Of a stretch of 64,000 nt of DNA, positions 9,766 to 18,678 are shown in pieces (position 1 is the stretch's first letter; each line of letters opens with the position of its first letter). The notes under the pieces are model-generated. The model worked only from the letters and a program-made list of their open reading frames with translations. It did no database searches and was not told the DNA's origin. A program made the position numbers and the translations under genes. The stretch comes from Corallococcus sp. AS-1-6 (lineage in GTDB: Bacteria > Myxococcota > Myxococcia > Myxococcales > Myxococcaceae): the NCBI RefSeq assembly GCF_020037015.1, contig NZ_JAIQDE010000012.1, positions 186,001 to 250,000 on the forward strand. The letters are read 5' to 3'.

Positions 9766-10638
9766 ATGCCCGCTTCCCCCGCCGTGAAGGCAATCCTCTT
9801 CGGTCGCAACCCGCACCAGCCGGATCCGTTCGACGTGGAGGCCGACGCGGCCGAAGCGCTGGGCGTGGACACGTACCAGGCGGACCTCTCCGCCCTGCTG
9901 TCGGGCGACGCGGCCAGGGCGCTCACGGGCGTGCCGGAGCGCGGCCACCTCCGGATGCTGTACCGGGGCTGGATGCTCACGGAGGAGGAGTACGCGGAGC
10001 TCGACGAGGCCGTGCGCGCGCTGGGACACCGGCTGGTGACGACGCCGGAGCAGTACGCCGCCGCGCACTACCTGCCCCACTGGTACCCGCGGCTGGCCGG
10101 CTACACCGCGCGCTCGGTCTGGACGGAGGGGCCGGACGTGGCGGAGGCGTGGAGGGCGGCGCGGAAGCTGGGGCCTCCGCCGTACATCCTCAAGGACCAC
10201 GTGAAGTCCGCGAAGGAGCGCTGGGCGGAGGCGTGCTTCGTGCCGTCGGACGCCACGCGCGAGGACTTCGAGCGCACCTGCCAGAGCCTGCTCGACGAGC
10301 GCGGCGACCGCTTCGAGCGGGGCTTCGTGGTGCGCCGCTACCTGCCGCTCAAGGTGTACGGGCGGACGCCCGCGGGCCCCGCGCACCTGGAGTTCCGGCT
10401 GTTCTTCGGCGGAGGCCGGCTGCTGGCCGCGGAGCCGTACCACGAGTTCGACGTGGAGGTGCCCGACTTCACCGCCTTCGAGCCGCTGGGCCGCCGCATC
10501 CCCTCCCCGTTCTTCACCATGGACGTGGCGATGCTGGAGGACGGCGGCTGGGCGGTGGTGGAGGTGAATGACGGCGGCGTCTCCGGACTGCCGCCCGGGT
10601 TGGATCCGCGCGACCTCTTCGCCGCGCTGCTCGGATGA
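9766..10638 (+). CDS. ATP-grasp domain protein
   Basis: A 290-residue cytoplasmic protein with ATP-grasp features. A nucleotide-binding strand carries the lysine in PPYILKDHVKSAKERW. A second strand ERGFVVRRYLPL supplies the hinge residues. The Mg-binding C-terminal part reads FFTMDVAMLEDG and VVEVNDGGVSGLP, with the E and N typical of the second metal site. ATP-grasp enzymes join a carboxylate to an amine or thiol through an acylphosphate; the substrate here is unknown. The ATG at 9766 is the first Met before the conserved region, with no strong Shine-Dalgarno. The next gene overlaps its stop codon (ATGA), so the two are probably co-transcribed. Confidence 0.82.
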   Translation: MPASPAVKAILFGRNPHQPDPFDVEADAAEALGVDTYQADLSALLSGDAARALTGVPERGHLRMLYRGWMLTEEEYAELDEAVRALGHRLVTTPEQYAAAHYLPHWYPRLAGYTARSVWTEGPDVAEAWRAARKLGPPPYILKDHVKSAKERWAEACFVPSDATREDFERTCQSLLDERGDRFERGFVVRRYLPLKVYGRTPAGPAHLEFRLFFGGGRLLAAEPYHEFDVEVPDFTAFEPLGRRIPSPFFTMDVAMLEDGGWAVVEVNDGGVSGLPPGLDPRDLFAALLG

Positions 10639-11975
10639 TACCGTGCGCGGACATGAAGGACTCCGTCCGCGCGCACCGGGGGCTGCGCCACCGCATCGCC
10701 GCCCTCCTCCTCGTTGGACTCACCGCGTGCGGCGGCTGCCAGAAGACAGACGCCGAGCGCGCCGCGAAGGAACGCGCGGAAATCGACCAACGCCTCCGGG
10801 ACTCCGTCGCGCTCGTGCCCTACCGCGCCCTCAAGCTCTCCGTGCGCGCGGGCGACGACCCCAGGGCTCCGGAGGAGGTGGCCCTGCTCTGGAAGGCCGT
10901 GGCCGAAACGCGCGCGTTGCCGGACAAGCCCCTCACCGACGAGGCGACGCGCGCGGCGGCCCGCACGTACCTGGACCTGGGCATCGCCCTCTACAAGGCG
11001 CGCAAGACGCTCCAGACGCGCGACGAGGACGAGTTCCCCCTGCTGTGGACCCGGTGGGCCGAGGGCGCGCCCCTGCCCCTGGCGACCTACGACGCGGGCC
11101 AGGAGCACGCCTTCCTCGCCGCGGTCCTGCTGGCGCTGGACACCGCGGAGAAGTCCGACCGCATCCCCGCCACGGAGCTCGTCTTCTACGAGCTGTCGCG
11201 CGCCACGCCCTCCCCCACCTGGCCCGCGGCCCTGCGCGCCGCGGTGCAGGCGAGCCGGGGCGTCGCCTTCTGCCAGGCGGGCTACCACTACGCCGCCGAG
11301 GAGGAGCTGACCGGCTTCATCACCGAGACGGAGCGCCTGCCACCAGAGGGCTTCCCCGCCATCCAGCAGGGCACGCCCGCGCAGTCGCGGGAGGCGGTGC
11401 TCGCGGCCGGGCACTTCCTGCGCGCCTGGAACCGCATGGGCCTCAAGCGCGAGCGCGCCGCCGAGGACGACATCGAGCAGGGGCTGCGCTCGCTCCAGAC
11501 GCTGGGCGTGGAGAACGAGCTGACGTGGTGGGGCTGGGCCTTCATCCACACGCGGCGCGGACGCTACGAAGAGGCGGCGGCGGCGCTCGACAAGCTCGCG
11601 GCCAGCCCCTACCTGGAGGAGGCGGAGCGGCGCGAGGTGCACGACAGCGCGCAGGCCCTGCGCAAGCACGGGGACAGCCTGCCGCTGTTCCAGCAGACCC
11701 GCGCGACGCTGCTCCTGGGCCGGACGCTGCTCGCGCGCGCGGGAGGCCTGGAGCACGTGCTCGCCGTGCTGCTGGGGCCGGAGCGGGCCAGAGAGCTCCA
11801 TGCCCCGCTCATCTGGATGGACCGGGTGCGCCAGCGCACGGCCCAGCTCTCCCCGGAGCAGGTGGCGCAGGGCGCGGGCGAGACGCTCGACCGCGCGCGT
11901 GAAGTGGGCAACCGCGGCTGGAAGGCCCTCCAGGAGCGCCTGGACCAGAGCACCGCCCAGGACACCCCGCCGTGA
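10635..11975 (+). CDS. Helical (TPR-like) lipoprotein of unknown function
   Basis: A 446-residue putative lipoprotein. A basic N-terminus and hydrophobic stretch end in the lipobox LTAC, so the mature protein begins at a Cys near residue 32. The remainder is almost all helix with TPR/SEL-like alternation (many Ala, Leu, Glu, Arg) and no catalytic motif. The start at 10635 overlaps the preceding ATP-grasp stop; a second ATG at 10653 gives a signal peptide of more usual length and could be the true start. Co-translation with the ATP-grasp gene suggests a shared pathway, but nothing shows which. Confidence 0.75.
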   Translation: MIPCADMKDSVRAHRGLRHRIAALLLVGLTACGGCQKTDAERAAKERAEIDQRLRDSVALVPYRALKLSVRAGDDPRAPEEVALLWKAVAETRALPDKPLTDEATRAAARTYLDLGIALYKARKTLQTRDEDEFPLLWTRWAEGAPLPLATYDAGQEHAFLAAVLLALDTAEKSDRIPATELVFYELSRATPSPTWPAALRAAVQASRGVAFCQAGYHYAAEEELTGFITETERLPPEGFPAIQQGTPAQSREAVLAAGHFLRAWNRMGLKRERAAEDDIEQGLRSLQTLGVENELTWWGWAFIHTRRGRYEEAAAALDKLAASPYLEEAERREVHDSAQALRKHGDSLPLFQQTRATLLLGRTLLARAGGLEHVLAVLLGPERARELHAPLIWMDRVRQRTAQLSPEQVAQGAGETLDRAREVGNRGWKALQERLDQSTAQDTPP

Positions 11976-11982
11976 ACCGCCG

Positions 11983-13209
11983 TCACGGCGCCGCCGCTTC
12001 GCCCAGCGCCTTCACGGGGTAGTGCCCCGGGGAGGCGCGGAAGCGGCGCTCCAGCCCGCCCGGCTCGAGCACGCCCCGCTCGAACAGGCCCAGCAGGAAG
12101 GACTCGTACGTCCCCGCGCGGGAAGGGCCCGCGCGCTTCAGCTCCTCGTAGAGCACGAAGGCCAGCACGTGCATGCCGTCGTCGTGGTCGCGGAAGAACT
12201 CCGCCCCCGTGAGCGGCCGGCCCTCCCGGTCGCGCAGCAGGCCCTCGCGCTCGCTGACGTAGACGTCGATGGCCTCCGCGCAGTCCTCCTCCGTCAGGCC
12301 GCGCGCCGTGGTGTAGCCGAACGCGGGGTCATGCTCGCGCACCAGCCGCTGGAAGTAGGGGTCCGCCTCCAGCGCGGACAGCTTCGCGTCCAGTTCGCCC
12401 TCGCGCGTGAACGGCGGATGCAGCAGCTCATGCACCGCCGTCTTCACGGTCACGTCCGCCGGATAGGTCGCGTCCGTGAGGAAGTTCCACCCCGTCACCC
12501 GGATGCCGTGCGGCTTCGCGAACTTCAGCACGTGCGCGCTCAGCGCCGCCACCGGCAGCTCCCTGCCCAGCACGGCTTCGTCCCAGCCCACCACGTCGTG
12601 CGGCGCCACCTTCGCGGCCAGCCCGGAGAGGGCCTGCTCCACCTGCGGCAGGTACTCCGCCCGCCAGACGCGGGGGAACTCCACGCGCTCGAGGAACGCC
12701 AGCAGGACGCCCAGGTCCCCTCGCACGTCCTCCATCTCCGCGAAGCCGTCCTCCCGCCCGTAGGACGTGGCCAGGAAGTCCGCGCGCATGCGGCTCCACG
12801 CGGCGTCGTCCGCCACCGTCGCCGCCAGGTCCTCCACCGTGGTGGGCCCCGTGACGGAGAAGACCAGCGTCAGGAACGGCCCCACCATCTTGCCGCCCTG
12901 CTTCGCCATCCGCTCGGTGAGGTGCGCGAGCGCGGCCTGCTCCCGCGGCTCCAGGAGCGCGGAGAAGCGCTGGAACTCCGCCGGGTAGAAGCGCGTGTAG
13001 AACGCGTCGCCTCGCAGCAGGTTCAACAGGCACAGCGCGTCGTACGCCTCCGACGGGCGCAGCACCCACCGCGTGCGTCCGGAGTCCACGCGGCGCAAGG
13101 CCGGCTCCGGCGCCGCCGGGACGGGCCGGGAACCCGCGCAGGCGGTCCACATCAGCGCCGCGCCCAGGAGCGCCACGGCGCGGCGGAAGGAATGCGATGG
13201 CAGGGTCAT
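11983..13209 (-). CDS. Putative zinc metallopeptidase lipoprotein (HELLH)
   Basis: A 408-residue lipoprotein with a signal ending in WTAC (Cys24). The middle contains HELLH (260-264), the HExxH zinc signature, followed some 50 residues later by an acidic helix (TEEDCAEAID) that could provide the third ligand of a gluzincin. I do not recognise the family, so the peptidase call rests on this motif. The ATG at 13209 begins a good signal peptide; an upstream in-frame start (13236) would add nine unlikely residues. The gene is convergent with 10635-11975, with only 7 bp between. Confidence 0.65.
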   Translation of the reverse strand: MTLPSHSFRRAVALLGAALMWTACAGSRPVPAAPEPALRRVDSGRTRWVLRPSEAYDALCLLNLLRGDAFYTRFYPAEFQRFSALLEPREQAALAHLTERMAKQGGKMVGPFLTLVFSVTGPTTVEDLAATVADDAAWSRMRADFLATSYGREDGFAEMEDVRGDLGVLLAFLERVEFPRVWRAEYLPQVEQALSGLAAKVAPHDVVGWDEAVLGRELPVAALSAHVLKFAKPHGIRVTGWNFLTDATYPADVTVKTAVHELLHPPFTREGELDAKLSALEADPYFQRLVREHDPAFGYTTARGLTEEDCAEAIDVYVSEREGLLRDREGRPLTGAEFFRDHDDGMHVLAFVLYEELKRAGPSRAGTYESFLLGLFERGVLEPGGLERRFRASPGHYPVKALGEAAAP

Positions 13210-13254
13210 GGCCGGGAGATAGGACCGCCCGCCCACCGCCGTCTTGGACGAAAC

Positions 13255-14100
13255 CTACCGCGTGGAACCGGATGCACGCCCCACCAGCCGCCGGTACTCC
13301 GCCGGGGTGAGGTGCAGGCGGCGGCGGAACTCGCGCGTCAGGTGGCTCTGGTCGCAATAGCCCGCGTCGAGCGCGATGTCGCCCAGGGGACGCTGCGTCT
13401 CGCGCAGCGCCCGGCCCGCGCGCTCCAGCCGGACCTGGCGCAGGTACTCCGCCGGGCTGCACCGCCAGGCCTGACGGAAGGCCCGCCCCAACCGCTGCGG
13501 GCTCACCCCCGCCTCCCGCGCCAGCGCCGCGAGCGTGGGCGGCGGTCCGCGCGCCGCGTCCAGCAGCTCCCGGACGCGCCCCAGCCACGCCGGAGGGCCC
13601 CCCGCCTCCCGCACCGGCGCTGACGCGCGCACCGCCTCCGCCAGCAGCTCCAGCGTCAGCCCTTCGATGGCCAGCGCCGCCACGTCATCCGCGCTCCGGA
13701 ACTCCTGGTACACGCGCGCCGCCAGCGCCACCAGCCGCGCCGACGACAGGTCCACCCGCGGATCCAACCGCCCGGCGAGCGCGCTCCGCGACCGCCAGCA
13801 CGCCTCCGAGAAGTCGATGTTGAAGGTGCGCGTGCGCACGTCCCGGATGCGCTGCGCGTGCTCCAGCCCGGGCGCCTGGAAGGCGACCGAGCGGGCCGTG
13901 CACTCTCGCGCGCGGCCCTCCACCACGTCCGTGAAGCCTCCCTCCAACGTGAGCCGGAAGCCCGCGTGCCGGTGCCCGTGGGATGGCAACCGGACACCCG
14001 GTGCGTACGTACTCTCCGTGAGCACGAGCCCCGCCACCTCCACGCGCTGGAGGGGCGTGCCCAGGTAGCGGCCGAAGTCGAGGACGGGGGCGGAGGTCAC
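13255..14100 (-). CDS. AraC-family transcriptional regulator
   Basis: A 281-residue regulator with a GTG start at 14100. The N-terminal half is a cupin-like sensor (HGHRHAGFRLTLEGGF, then APGLEHAQRI). The C-terminal 100 residues carry two helix-turn-helix motifs: TLAALAREAGVSPQRLGRAFRQ, and the signature GDIALDAGYCDQSHLTREFRRR with PAEYRR. It lies divergent to the zinc alcohol dehydrogenase at 14276 across a 175-bp gap, which makes that gene a possible target, although no operator is obvious. Confidence 0.92.
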   Translation of the reverse strand: MTSAPVLDFGRYLGTPLQRVEVAGLVLTESTYAPGVRLPSHGHRHAGFRLTLEGGFTDVVEGRARECTARSVAFQAPGLEHAQRIRDVRTRTFNIDFSEACWRSRSALAGRLDPRVDLSSARLVALAARVYQEFRSADDVAALAIEGLTLELLAEAVRASAPVREAGGPPAWLGRVRELLDAARGPPPTLAALAREAGVSPQRLGRAFRQAWRCSPAEYLRQVRLERAGRALRETQRPLGDIALDAGYCDQSHLTREFRRRLHLTPAEYRRLVGRASGSTR

Positions 14101-14275
14101 GCCTCACTTTCGCATCCGCCAGGGGTCCCATTGCATCCCCGGGCGTCGATTCCGCCCTTCCTCTTCCGAGCGCCAGTCGGCCAGGCGGCCGCGGCCCGCC
14201 CACGTTGGCCGTGCACGCCCCGAGTCCCCAGCTTTGCCCAAAGCCTCTTCCAACCCCTCCTAAGGAGCCGCACTG

Positions 14276-15448
14276 ATGAAAGCCATCTGCTGGCATGGCC
14301 ACGGCGACGTCCGTTACGAGTCCGCCCCCGACCCGAAGATTGAGGACCCTCGCGACGCCATCATCCGCGTCACCCGCACCGCCATCTGCGGCTCCGACCT
14401 GCACCTGCTGGACGGCTACATGCCGACCATGAAGAGCGGTGACGTCCTGGGCCACGAGTTCATGGGCGAGGTGATGGAGACGGGCTCCGGCGTCACCAAA
14501 CTCAAGAAGGGCGACCGGGTCATCGTCCCCTTCAACATCGCGTGCGGCGAGTGCTTCTTCTGCCAGAAGACCCTCTTCTCCCTCTGTGACCGCTCCAACC
14601 GCAACGCGGAGATGGCCGCGAAGGTGATGGGCTATTCGCCCTCCGGCCTCTTCGGCTACTCGCACATGCTGGGCGGCTTCTCCGGCGGCCAGGCCGAGTA
14701 CGTGCGCGTGCCGTACGCGGACGTGGGCCCCCTCAAGATTCCGGACGGCCTCACCGAGGACCAGGTCCTCTTCCTCACCGACATCTTCCCCACCGGCTAC
14801 ATGGCGGCGGAGAACTGCGAGATGGAGAAGGGAGACACCGTGGCCGTGTGGGGCTGCGGCCCCGTGGGCCAGTTCGCCATCCAGAGCGCGTGGATGTTCG
14901 GCGCGGGCCGGGTCATCGCCATCGACCACGTGCCGGAGCGCCTGGCGCTCGCGAAGTCCTGGGGCAAGGCGGAGACCATCGACTTCACGAAGCAGGACGT
15001 CTTCGACACCCTCAACGAGATGACCCGCGGCCGCGGGCCGGACCGCTGCATCGACGCCGTGGGCGCCGAGGCCCACGGCACCGGCAGCCTGGACGCCGTC
15101 ATCGACAAGGCGAAGGCCGCGGTGAAGCTGGCCACGGACCGGCCGCACGCGCTGCGCCAGGCCATCCACTGCTGCCGCAAGGGCGGCACCCTCTCCGTGC
15201 CCGGCGTCTACGTGGGCTTCCTGGACAAGGTCCCCTTCGGCTCCTTCGTCAACAAGGGCCTGACCATGAAGACGGGCCAGACGCACACGCACCGCTACAC
15301 CCGGCCCCTGCTGGAGAAGATCCAAGCCGGCGCCATCGACCCGACGCGGCTCATCACCCACCGCGCCCGCCTGTCCGACGCCCCCGCCCTCTACAAGAAG
15401 TTCCGCGACAAGGAGGACGGCTGCATCAAGGTCGTGATGACGCCGTAG
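14276..15448 (+). CDS. Zinc-dependent alcohol/formaldehyde dehydrogenase family
   Basis: A 390-residue MDR-family oxidoreductase. The catalytic zinc site is shown by CGSD near residue 40 and GHEFMGEV, and the structural zinc by the cysteine cluster [15 protein letters not shown]. The Rossmann motif reads [15 protein letters not shown], followed by [11 protein letters not shown], whose Asp indicates NAD preference. Length and the insert after the NAD domain resemble glutathione-independent formaldehyde dehydrogenases. AAGGAG stands about 8 nt before the ATG. It is divergent from an AraC regulator. The substrate is not determinable here. Confidence 0.92.
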   Translation: MKAICWHGHGDVRYESAPDPKIEDPRDAIIRVTRTAICGSDLHLLDGYMPTMKSGDVLGHEFMGEVMETGSGVTKLKKGDRVIVPFNIACGECFFCQKTLFSLCDRSNRNAEMAAKVMGYSPSGLFGYSHMLGGFSGGQAEYVRVPYADVGPLKIPDGLTEDQVLFLTDIFPTGYMAAENCEMEKGDTVAVWGCGPVGQFAIQSAWMFGAGRVIAIDHVPERLALAKSWGKAETIDFTKQDVFDTLNEMTRGRGPDRCIDAVGAEAHGTGSLDAVIDKAKAAVKLATDRPHALRQAIHCCRKGGTLSVPGVYVGFLDKVPFGSFVNKGLTMKTGQTHTHRYTRPLLEKIQAGAIDPTRLITHRARLSDAPALYKKFRDKEDGCIKVVMTP

Positions 15449-15455
15449 CCCGCGC

Positions 15456-16322
15456 TCAGGCCTGCCCCGTCAGCCGGTAGTACGCGTTCGGGCGGCGCCA
15501 GCGGATGAAGGCGCGCGCCAGCGGGTTCATGCCCCAGTGGATGGGCACCGGATCCACGACGAAGCCCAGCTCGTCCTTGAACTGTTCGAGCTGGGCCGCC
15601 TCGCGCGCATGCAGCCCGCCCACCAGGGTCCGGGCCCCCAGCCGGCGGCACACCTGCGCGAACTCGTAGATGAGGCCCGTGGAGATGTTCGTCGGCAGCG
15701 CCCACGTCGCGTAGTAGGCGCTGAAGCCATACGCGACGCCGTCCACGATGTAGCCGTCCAGGTAGCCGCCCAGCTTGTCGTCCACCATCCCCGCCAGCAC
15801 GCACCAGTGGTCGGAGGCGAAGTACTGCCGCAGGCCCTTGAGGTACTCGTCCAGCGTGGGGATCTTCTTGTGCTGCGTGCGCGTCAGCGCGTCCCGCACC
15901 ACGGGATAGCCCTGCTCCAGCAGCAGCGACGGCCCCGTGAGCTGGACGATGCGCACCGTGCGCTGGCACTTGCGCAGCTTGCTGCGCCGGTTCGAGTTCA
16001 GCCGGCTCATGTCATAGGTGTCCAGGTCCTTCAGCCGCACCACGGGCACCTTGCCGGTGGCGGCGTTCGCCGTCTCCGGCGTCAGCGCCGCGCGGTAGCC
16101 CCAGGCCAGCGGCGTGGGCGGCGTGGCCTCATCCGGCGTCAGCCGCGCCAGCAGGTGCACCGGCTGGAAGAAGCCGGGCGCCCCCGACTGCTCCCAGTAA
16201 TGCCCCCGGTGGGAGATGACGCGAACGCCCTCTTCGCGCCGGCGCTCGGCCAGCTCCCGCTCCGTGAGACATGTGAAGCGGGCCTCCGCGACATCGCGGA
16301 GCTGGGGAAGTGACAGGACCAT
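15456..16322 (-). CDS. GNAT/FemAB-like acyltransferase
   Basis: A 288-residue cytoplasmic protein. The C-terminal half has a GNAT-type pattern: a strand with WCVLAGMVDDKLGGYLDGYIV, a central strand and helix ending GARTLVGG, and a closing FKDELGFVVDPVPIHW as in N-acetyltransferases. The basic stretch NSNRRSKLRKCQR precedes the domain. It is the first of three predicted acyltransferases bordering the polysaccharide cluster and is followed 30 bp away by another on the same strand, so acylation of an amino-sugar precursor is a reasonable inference. The donor and acceptor are unknown. Confidence 0.7.
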   Translation of the reverse strand: MVLSLPQLRDVAEARFTCLTERELAERRREEGVRVISHRGHYWEQSGAPGFFQPVHLLARLTPDEATPPTPLAWGYRAALTPETANAATGKVPVVRLKDLDTYDMSRLNSNRRSKLRKCQRTVRIVQLTGPSLLLEQGYPVVRDALTRTQHKKIPTLDEYLKGLRQYFASDHWCVLAGMVDDKLGGYLDGYIVDGVAYGFSAYYATWALPTNISTGLIYEFAQVCRRLGARTLVGGLHAREAAQLEQFKDELGFVVDPVPIHWGMNPLARAFIRWRRPNAYYRLTGQA

Positions 16323-16352
16323 GGGAACCCCTCCACCAACGACACGGGAACG

Positions 16353-17297
16353 TCAGGAACGGGGCGCGCGGTAGGCGGGGAAGAAGTCCTCGCCCGCGTG
16401 CCCCTGGGACAACTGCGCGTACGCTTCCGGGTCGCAGATGATGTCGTGCGTGTAGAACCGGGACATCGCGTTGGCGAAGCCGCGCTTGAACCGCTCGACG
16501 CCGTCGCCCGGCCGGACGCCGCCGCCCAGGTGGACGCAGGCCTCCAGCTTCTCCGCCAGCTCCACCATCACCGGGAACTCGTTCTTCGCCGGTGAATGCA
16601 TCCGGTACGCGTCCGCCGTGCCGTCAATGAAGTCGTGCAGCAGCCCGTCGCTCAGCACCACCAGCGCGGAGGAGGCCACCGCCCCGTCCGGCGCGCGCGT
16701 CGTCACCAGCCACGCGAAGGGACAGGTGAAGACCTCCTCGAACCAGGCGTCGGAGAAGGAGTACCGCACCCCGTCCTGCTGCCGGGCCAGGGTCTGCCGG
16801 TGGATGGCCTTGAGCGCCTGGCGCTGCTCCTGCGTGGAGTCCTTCACCGGAACGACGGAGCTGACGTAGCCGAGCCGGGCGTTGCGCCGGATGTCCGCCC
16901 CGTGGTCGCCGCGGAACTTCAGCGGCAGCTTCGGGTCGATGAGGCACACCTCCCCGCGCAGCCGGCCGCCCGCGAAGCAGTACGGCCCGCCAATGCGGTC
17001 GCGCAGGAAGATGCTGACCAGCTCCGTGCCCCGCCAATCAATGGCATCCACCGGCACCTCGGAGAGCCCGTTCAGCTCCGCCCCGGGAAACCCATACGGA
17101 GAGACCGCGTCCCGGTAGCCCGTGCCTTCAATGGGCCGCACGATGAGCGGCACCCGGAGCGCCCGCCCCGCCCCGTCCTCCACGATGAGGCTGTGCGTCA
17201 CGCCCTCCGCGCGCAGGTGCTGCTCGGAGCGGAAGTAGTCAGCCGAAACGGCGCGCTGGCCTCCGTCAGGGACGAGGACGGCTCTCCACGGTGCCAT
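16353..17297 (-). CDS. GNAT/FemAB-like N-acyltransferase, paralogue of 28332-29288
   Basis: A 314-residue protein of the FemAB/GNAT superfamily. It shares long identical blocks with the 28332-29288 product over its whole length, including AVSPYGFPGAELNGLSEVP, RGTELVSIF, the donor-site region HLGGGVRPGDGVERFKRGF and the C-terminus FFPAYR. The pair flank the polysaccharide operon. In Myxococcus xanthus the spore-coat exo locus also encodes two such acyltransferases with an aminotransferase, which suggests acylation of an aminosugar; orthology is not shown. I chose the ATG at 17297, where the similarity begins; a GTG at 17306 is close by. It is divergent from the Wza gene. Confidence 0.8.
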   Translation of the reverse strand: MAPWRAVLVPDGGQRAVSADYFRSEQHLRAEGVTHSLIVEDGAGRALRVPLIVRPIEGTGYRDAVSPYGFPGAELNGLSEVPVDAIDWRGTELVSIFLRDRIGGPYCFAGGRLRGEVCLIDPKLPLKFRGDHGADIRRNARLGYVSSVVPVKDSTQEQRQALKAIHRQTLARQQDGVRYSFSDAWFEEVFTCPFAWLVTTRAPDGAVASSALVVLSDGLLHDFIDGTADAYRMHSPAKNEFPVMVELAEKLEACVHLGGGVRPGDGVERFKRGFANAMSRFYTHDIICDPEAYAQLSQGHAGEDFFPAYRAPRS

Positions 17298-17504
17298 TGG
17301 ATTCACGGGTGCGCCCCCCGGGCGGAAACAGCGGGCCTGACAGTGCCCGGAACAGCCAGAGGGTATGTGGATGGGACCCAGGTCCGTCACCGCCCCCCGG
17401 GGTGCAGCGCGGATGTCCTGATTCCAGCGCTTCGCGCCCCCCTCAGCCCCCCAGGGCAGGACATGTGTCACCTCACCAGCGGGGCATAACGGCTTCCAGA
17501 CATT

Positions 17505-17520
17505 TGGAATTGTTCGGGCT
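17505..17520 (+). promoter_or_regulatory. Weak sigma-54-like element upstream of the Wza operon
   Basis: TGGAATTGTTCGGGCT lies 37 bp before the Wza start. It keeps GG and GC at the 12-nt spacing but matches only 12 of 16 consensus positions, and no palindromic activator site is evident. The surrounding 60 bp are AT-rich for this genome and surely hold the operon promoter; the sigma factor is uncertain. Confidence 0.25.
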
Positions 17521-17556
17521 TACGCTCGCAAGCTTCATCCGGAAGATTGCCCGCCC

Positions 17557-18678
17557 ATGAAACACGTCCTGTTATTGGCCGCGGTGTCTTGCCTGAGCGC
17601 ATGCGCCTGGGGCCCGGGAATGCATATGGACGAGGACGCCTTCCGGGAGCGTTACGAGGGAAAGGCAGACGCTGGCGCGGACGGCGCCTACGACATCATC
17701 CCCATCGACGCGTCCCTCATCAGCCACCAACTGGAGGAGCGCAGGCAGGCGCGGCCCGCGCCCCTGGTGGATCCGCTGGCGCAGGTGGCCACCGACTATG
17801 ACTACCGGGTGACGCCGCACGACGTGCTGAGCGTCATCGTCTGGGACCACCCGGAGCTCACCATCCCCGCTGGCGAGTTCCGCCCCGCAGAGACCGTGGG
17901 CAACCCCGTGGCGGCGGACGGCACCATGTTCTACCCCCACGTGGGCCTCATCCCCGTCGCGGGCAAGACGCTGCGGGAGATCCGCGAGCTGCTCACGCAG
18001 CGGCTGGCGAGCGTCATCGAGAAGCCCCAACTGGACGTGCGCGTGGTGGGCTTCCGCGGCCAGAAGGTCCAGGTGACGGGCGAGGTGGTGGCCCCCGGCA
18101 CCCTGCCCGTCACCGACGTGCCCCTGCGCGTGCAGGACGCCATCGCCCAGGCGAAGGGCTTCGGCCCGGAGGCGGACCTGCGCACCGTCACCCTCAGCCG
18201 GGGCGGCACCACCTTCACGCTCGACCTGCAGGCCCTCTACGAACAGGGGGACGTGAGCCAGAACTGGCTGCTCCAGGACGGCGACATCCTCAACGTGGCG
18301 GACCGCAGCCGCAACAAGGTCTTCGTGCTGGGAGAAGTCCGCAGGCCCTCCTCGCGCGTGATGGTGAAGGGCCGGATGACGCTGGCGGAGGCCATTGGCG
18401 ACAGCGAGGGCTTCGACCCGCTCACGTCCAACCCGGGCCGCGTCTATGTCATCCGCGGCAGCTTCGAGCGGCCCTACATCTTCAAGCTGGACGCGAAGTC
18501 GCCGGACGCGCTGCTCCTGGCGACACATTTCCAATTGCAACCGCGCGACGTCATCTTCGTCTCCGCGCACGACCTGACACGTTGGAATCGCATCATCCAG
18601 CAAATCCAGCCAACAGTTCAGCTGCTCTGGCAGGCAGTGGATATCGGAGACAGAACCATCATCATCAACAACCCATGA
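17557..18678 (+). CDS. Wza-family outer-membrane polysaccharide export lipoprotein
   Basis: A 373-residue lipoprotein (lipobox LSAC, Cys16), close to the 379 residues of E. coli Wza. A poly_export domain begins at DYDYRVTPHDVLSVIVW, followed by SLBB domains (VQVTGEVVAPGTLPVTDVPLRVQDAI and VFVLGEVRRPSSRVMVKGRMTLAEAI). A C-terminal amphipathic segment with Trp and Gln (IIQQIQPTVQLLWQAVD) should form the outer-membrane helical barrel. It forms the export channel of a Wzx/Wzy system and opens the operon. Its stop codon overlaps the Wzc start (ATGA). The long intergenic region before it, shared with a divergent acyltransferase gene, carries the promoter. Confidence 0.95.
   Translation: MKHVLLLAAVSCLSACAWGPGMHMDEDAFRERYEGKADAGADGAYDIIPIDASLISHQLEERRQARPAPLVDPLAQVATDYDYRVTPHDVLSVIVWDHPELTIPAGEFRPAETVGNPVAADGTMFYPHVGLIPVAGKTLREIRELLTQRLASVIEKPQLDVRVVGFRGQKVQVTGEVVAPGTLPVTDVPLRVQDAIAQAKGFGPEADLRTVTLSRGGTTFTLDLQALYEQGDVSQNWLLQDGDILNVADRSRNKVFVLGEVRRPSSRVMVKGRMTLAEAIGDSEGFDPLTSNPGRVYVIRGSFERPYIFKLDAKSPDALLLATHFQLQPRDVIFVSAHDLTRWNRIIQQIQPTVQLLWQAVDIGDRTIIINNP

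Noticed and set aside
17505-17520. Sigma-54 promoter for the polysaccharide operon
   Set aside because: The element has only 12/16 matches and no nearby activator sites. It is kept as a low-confidence feature and not used as a finding.
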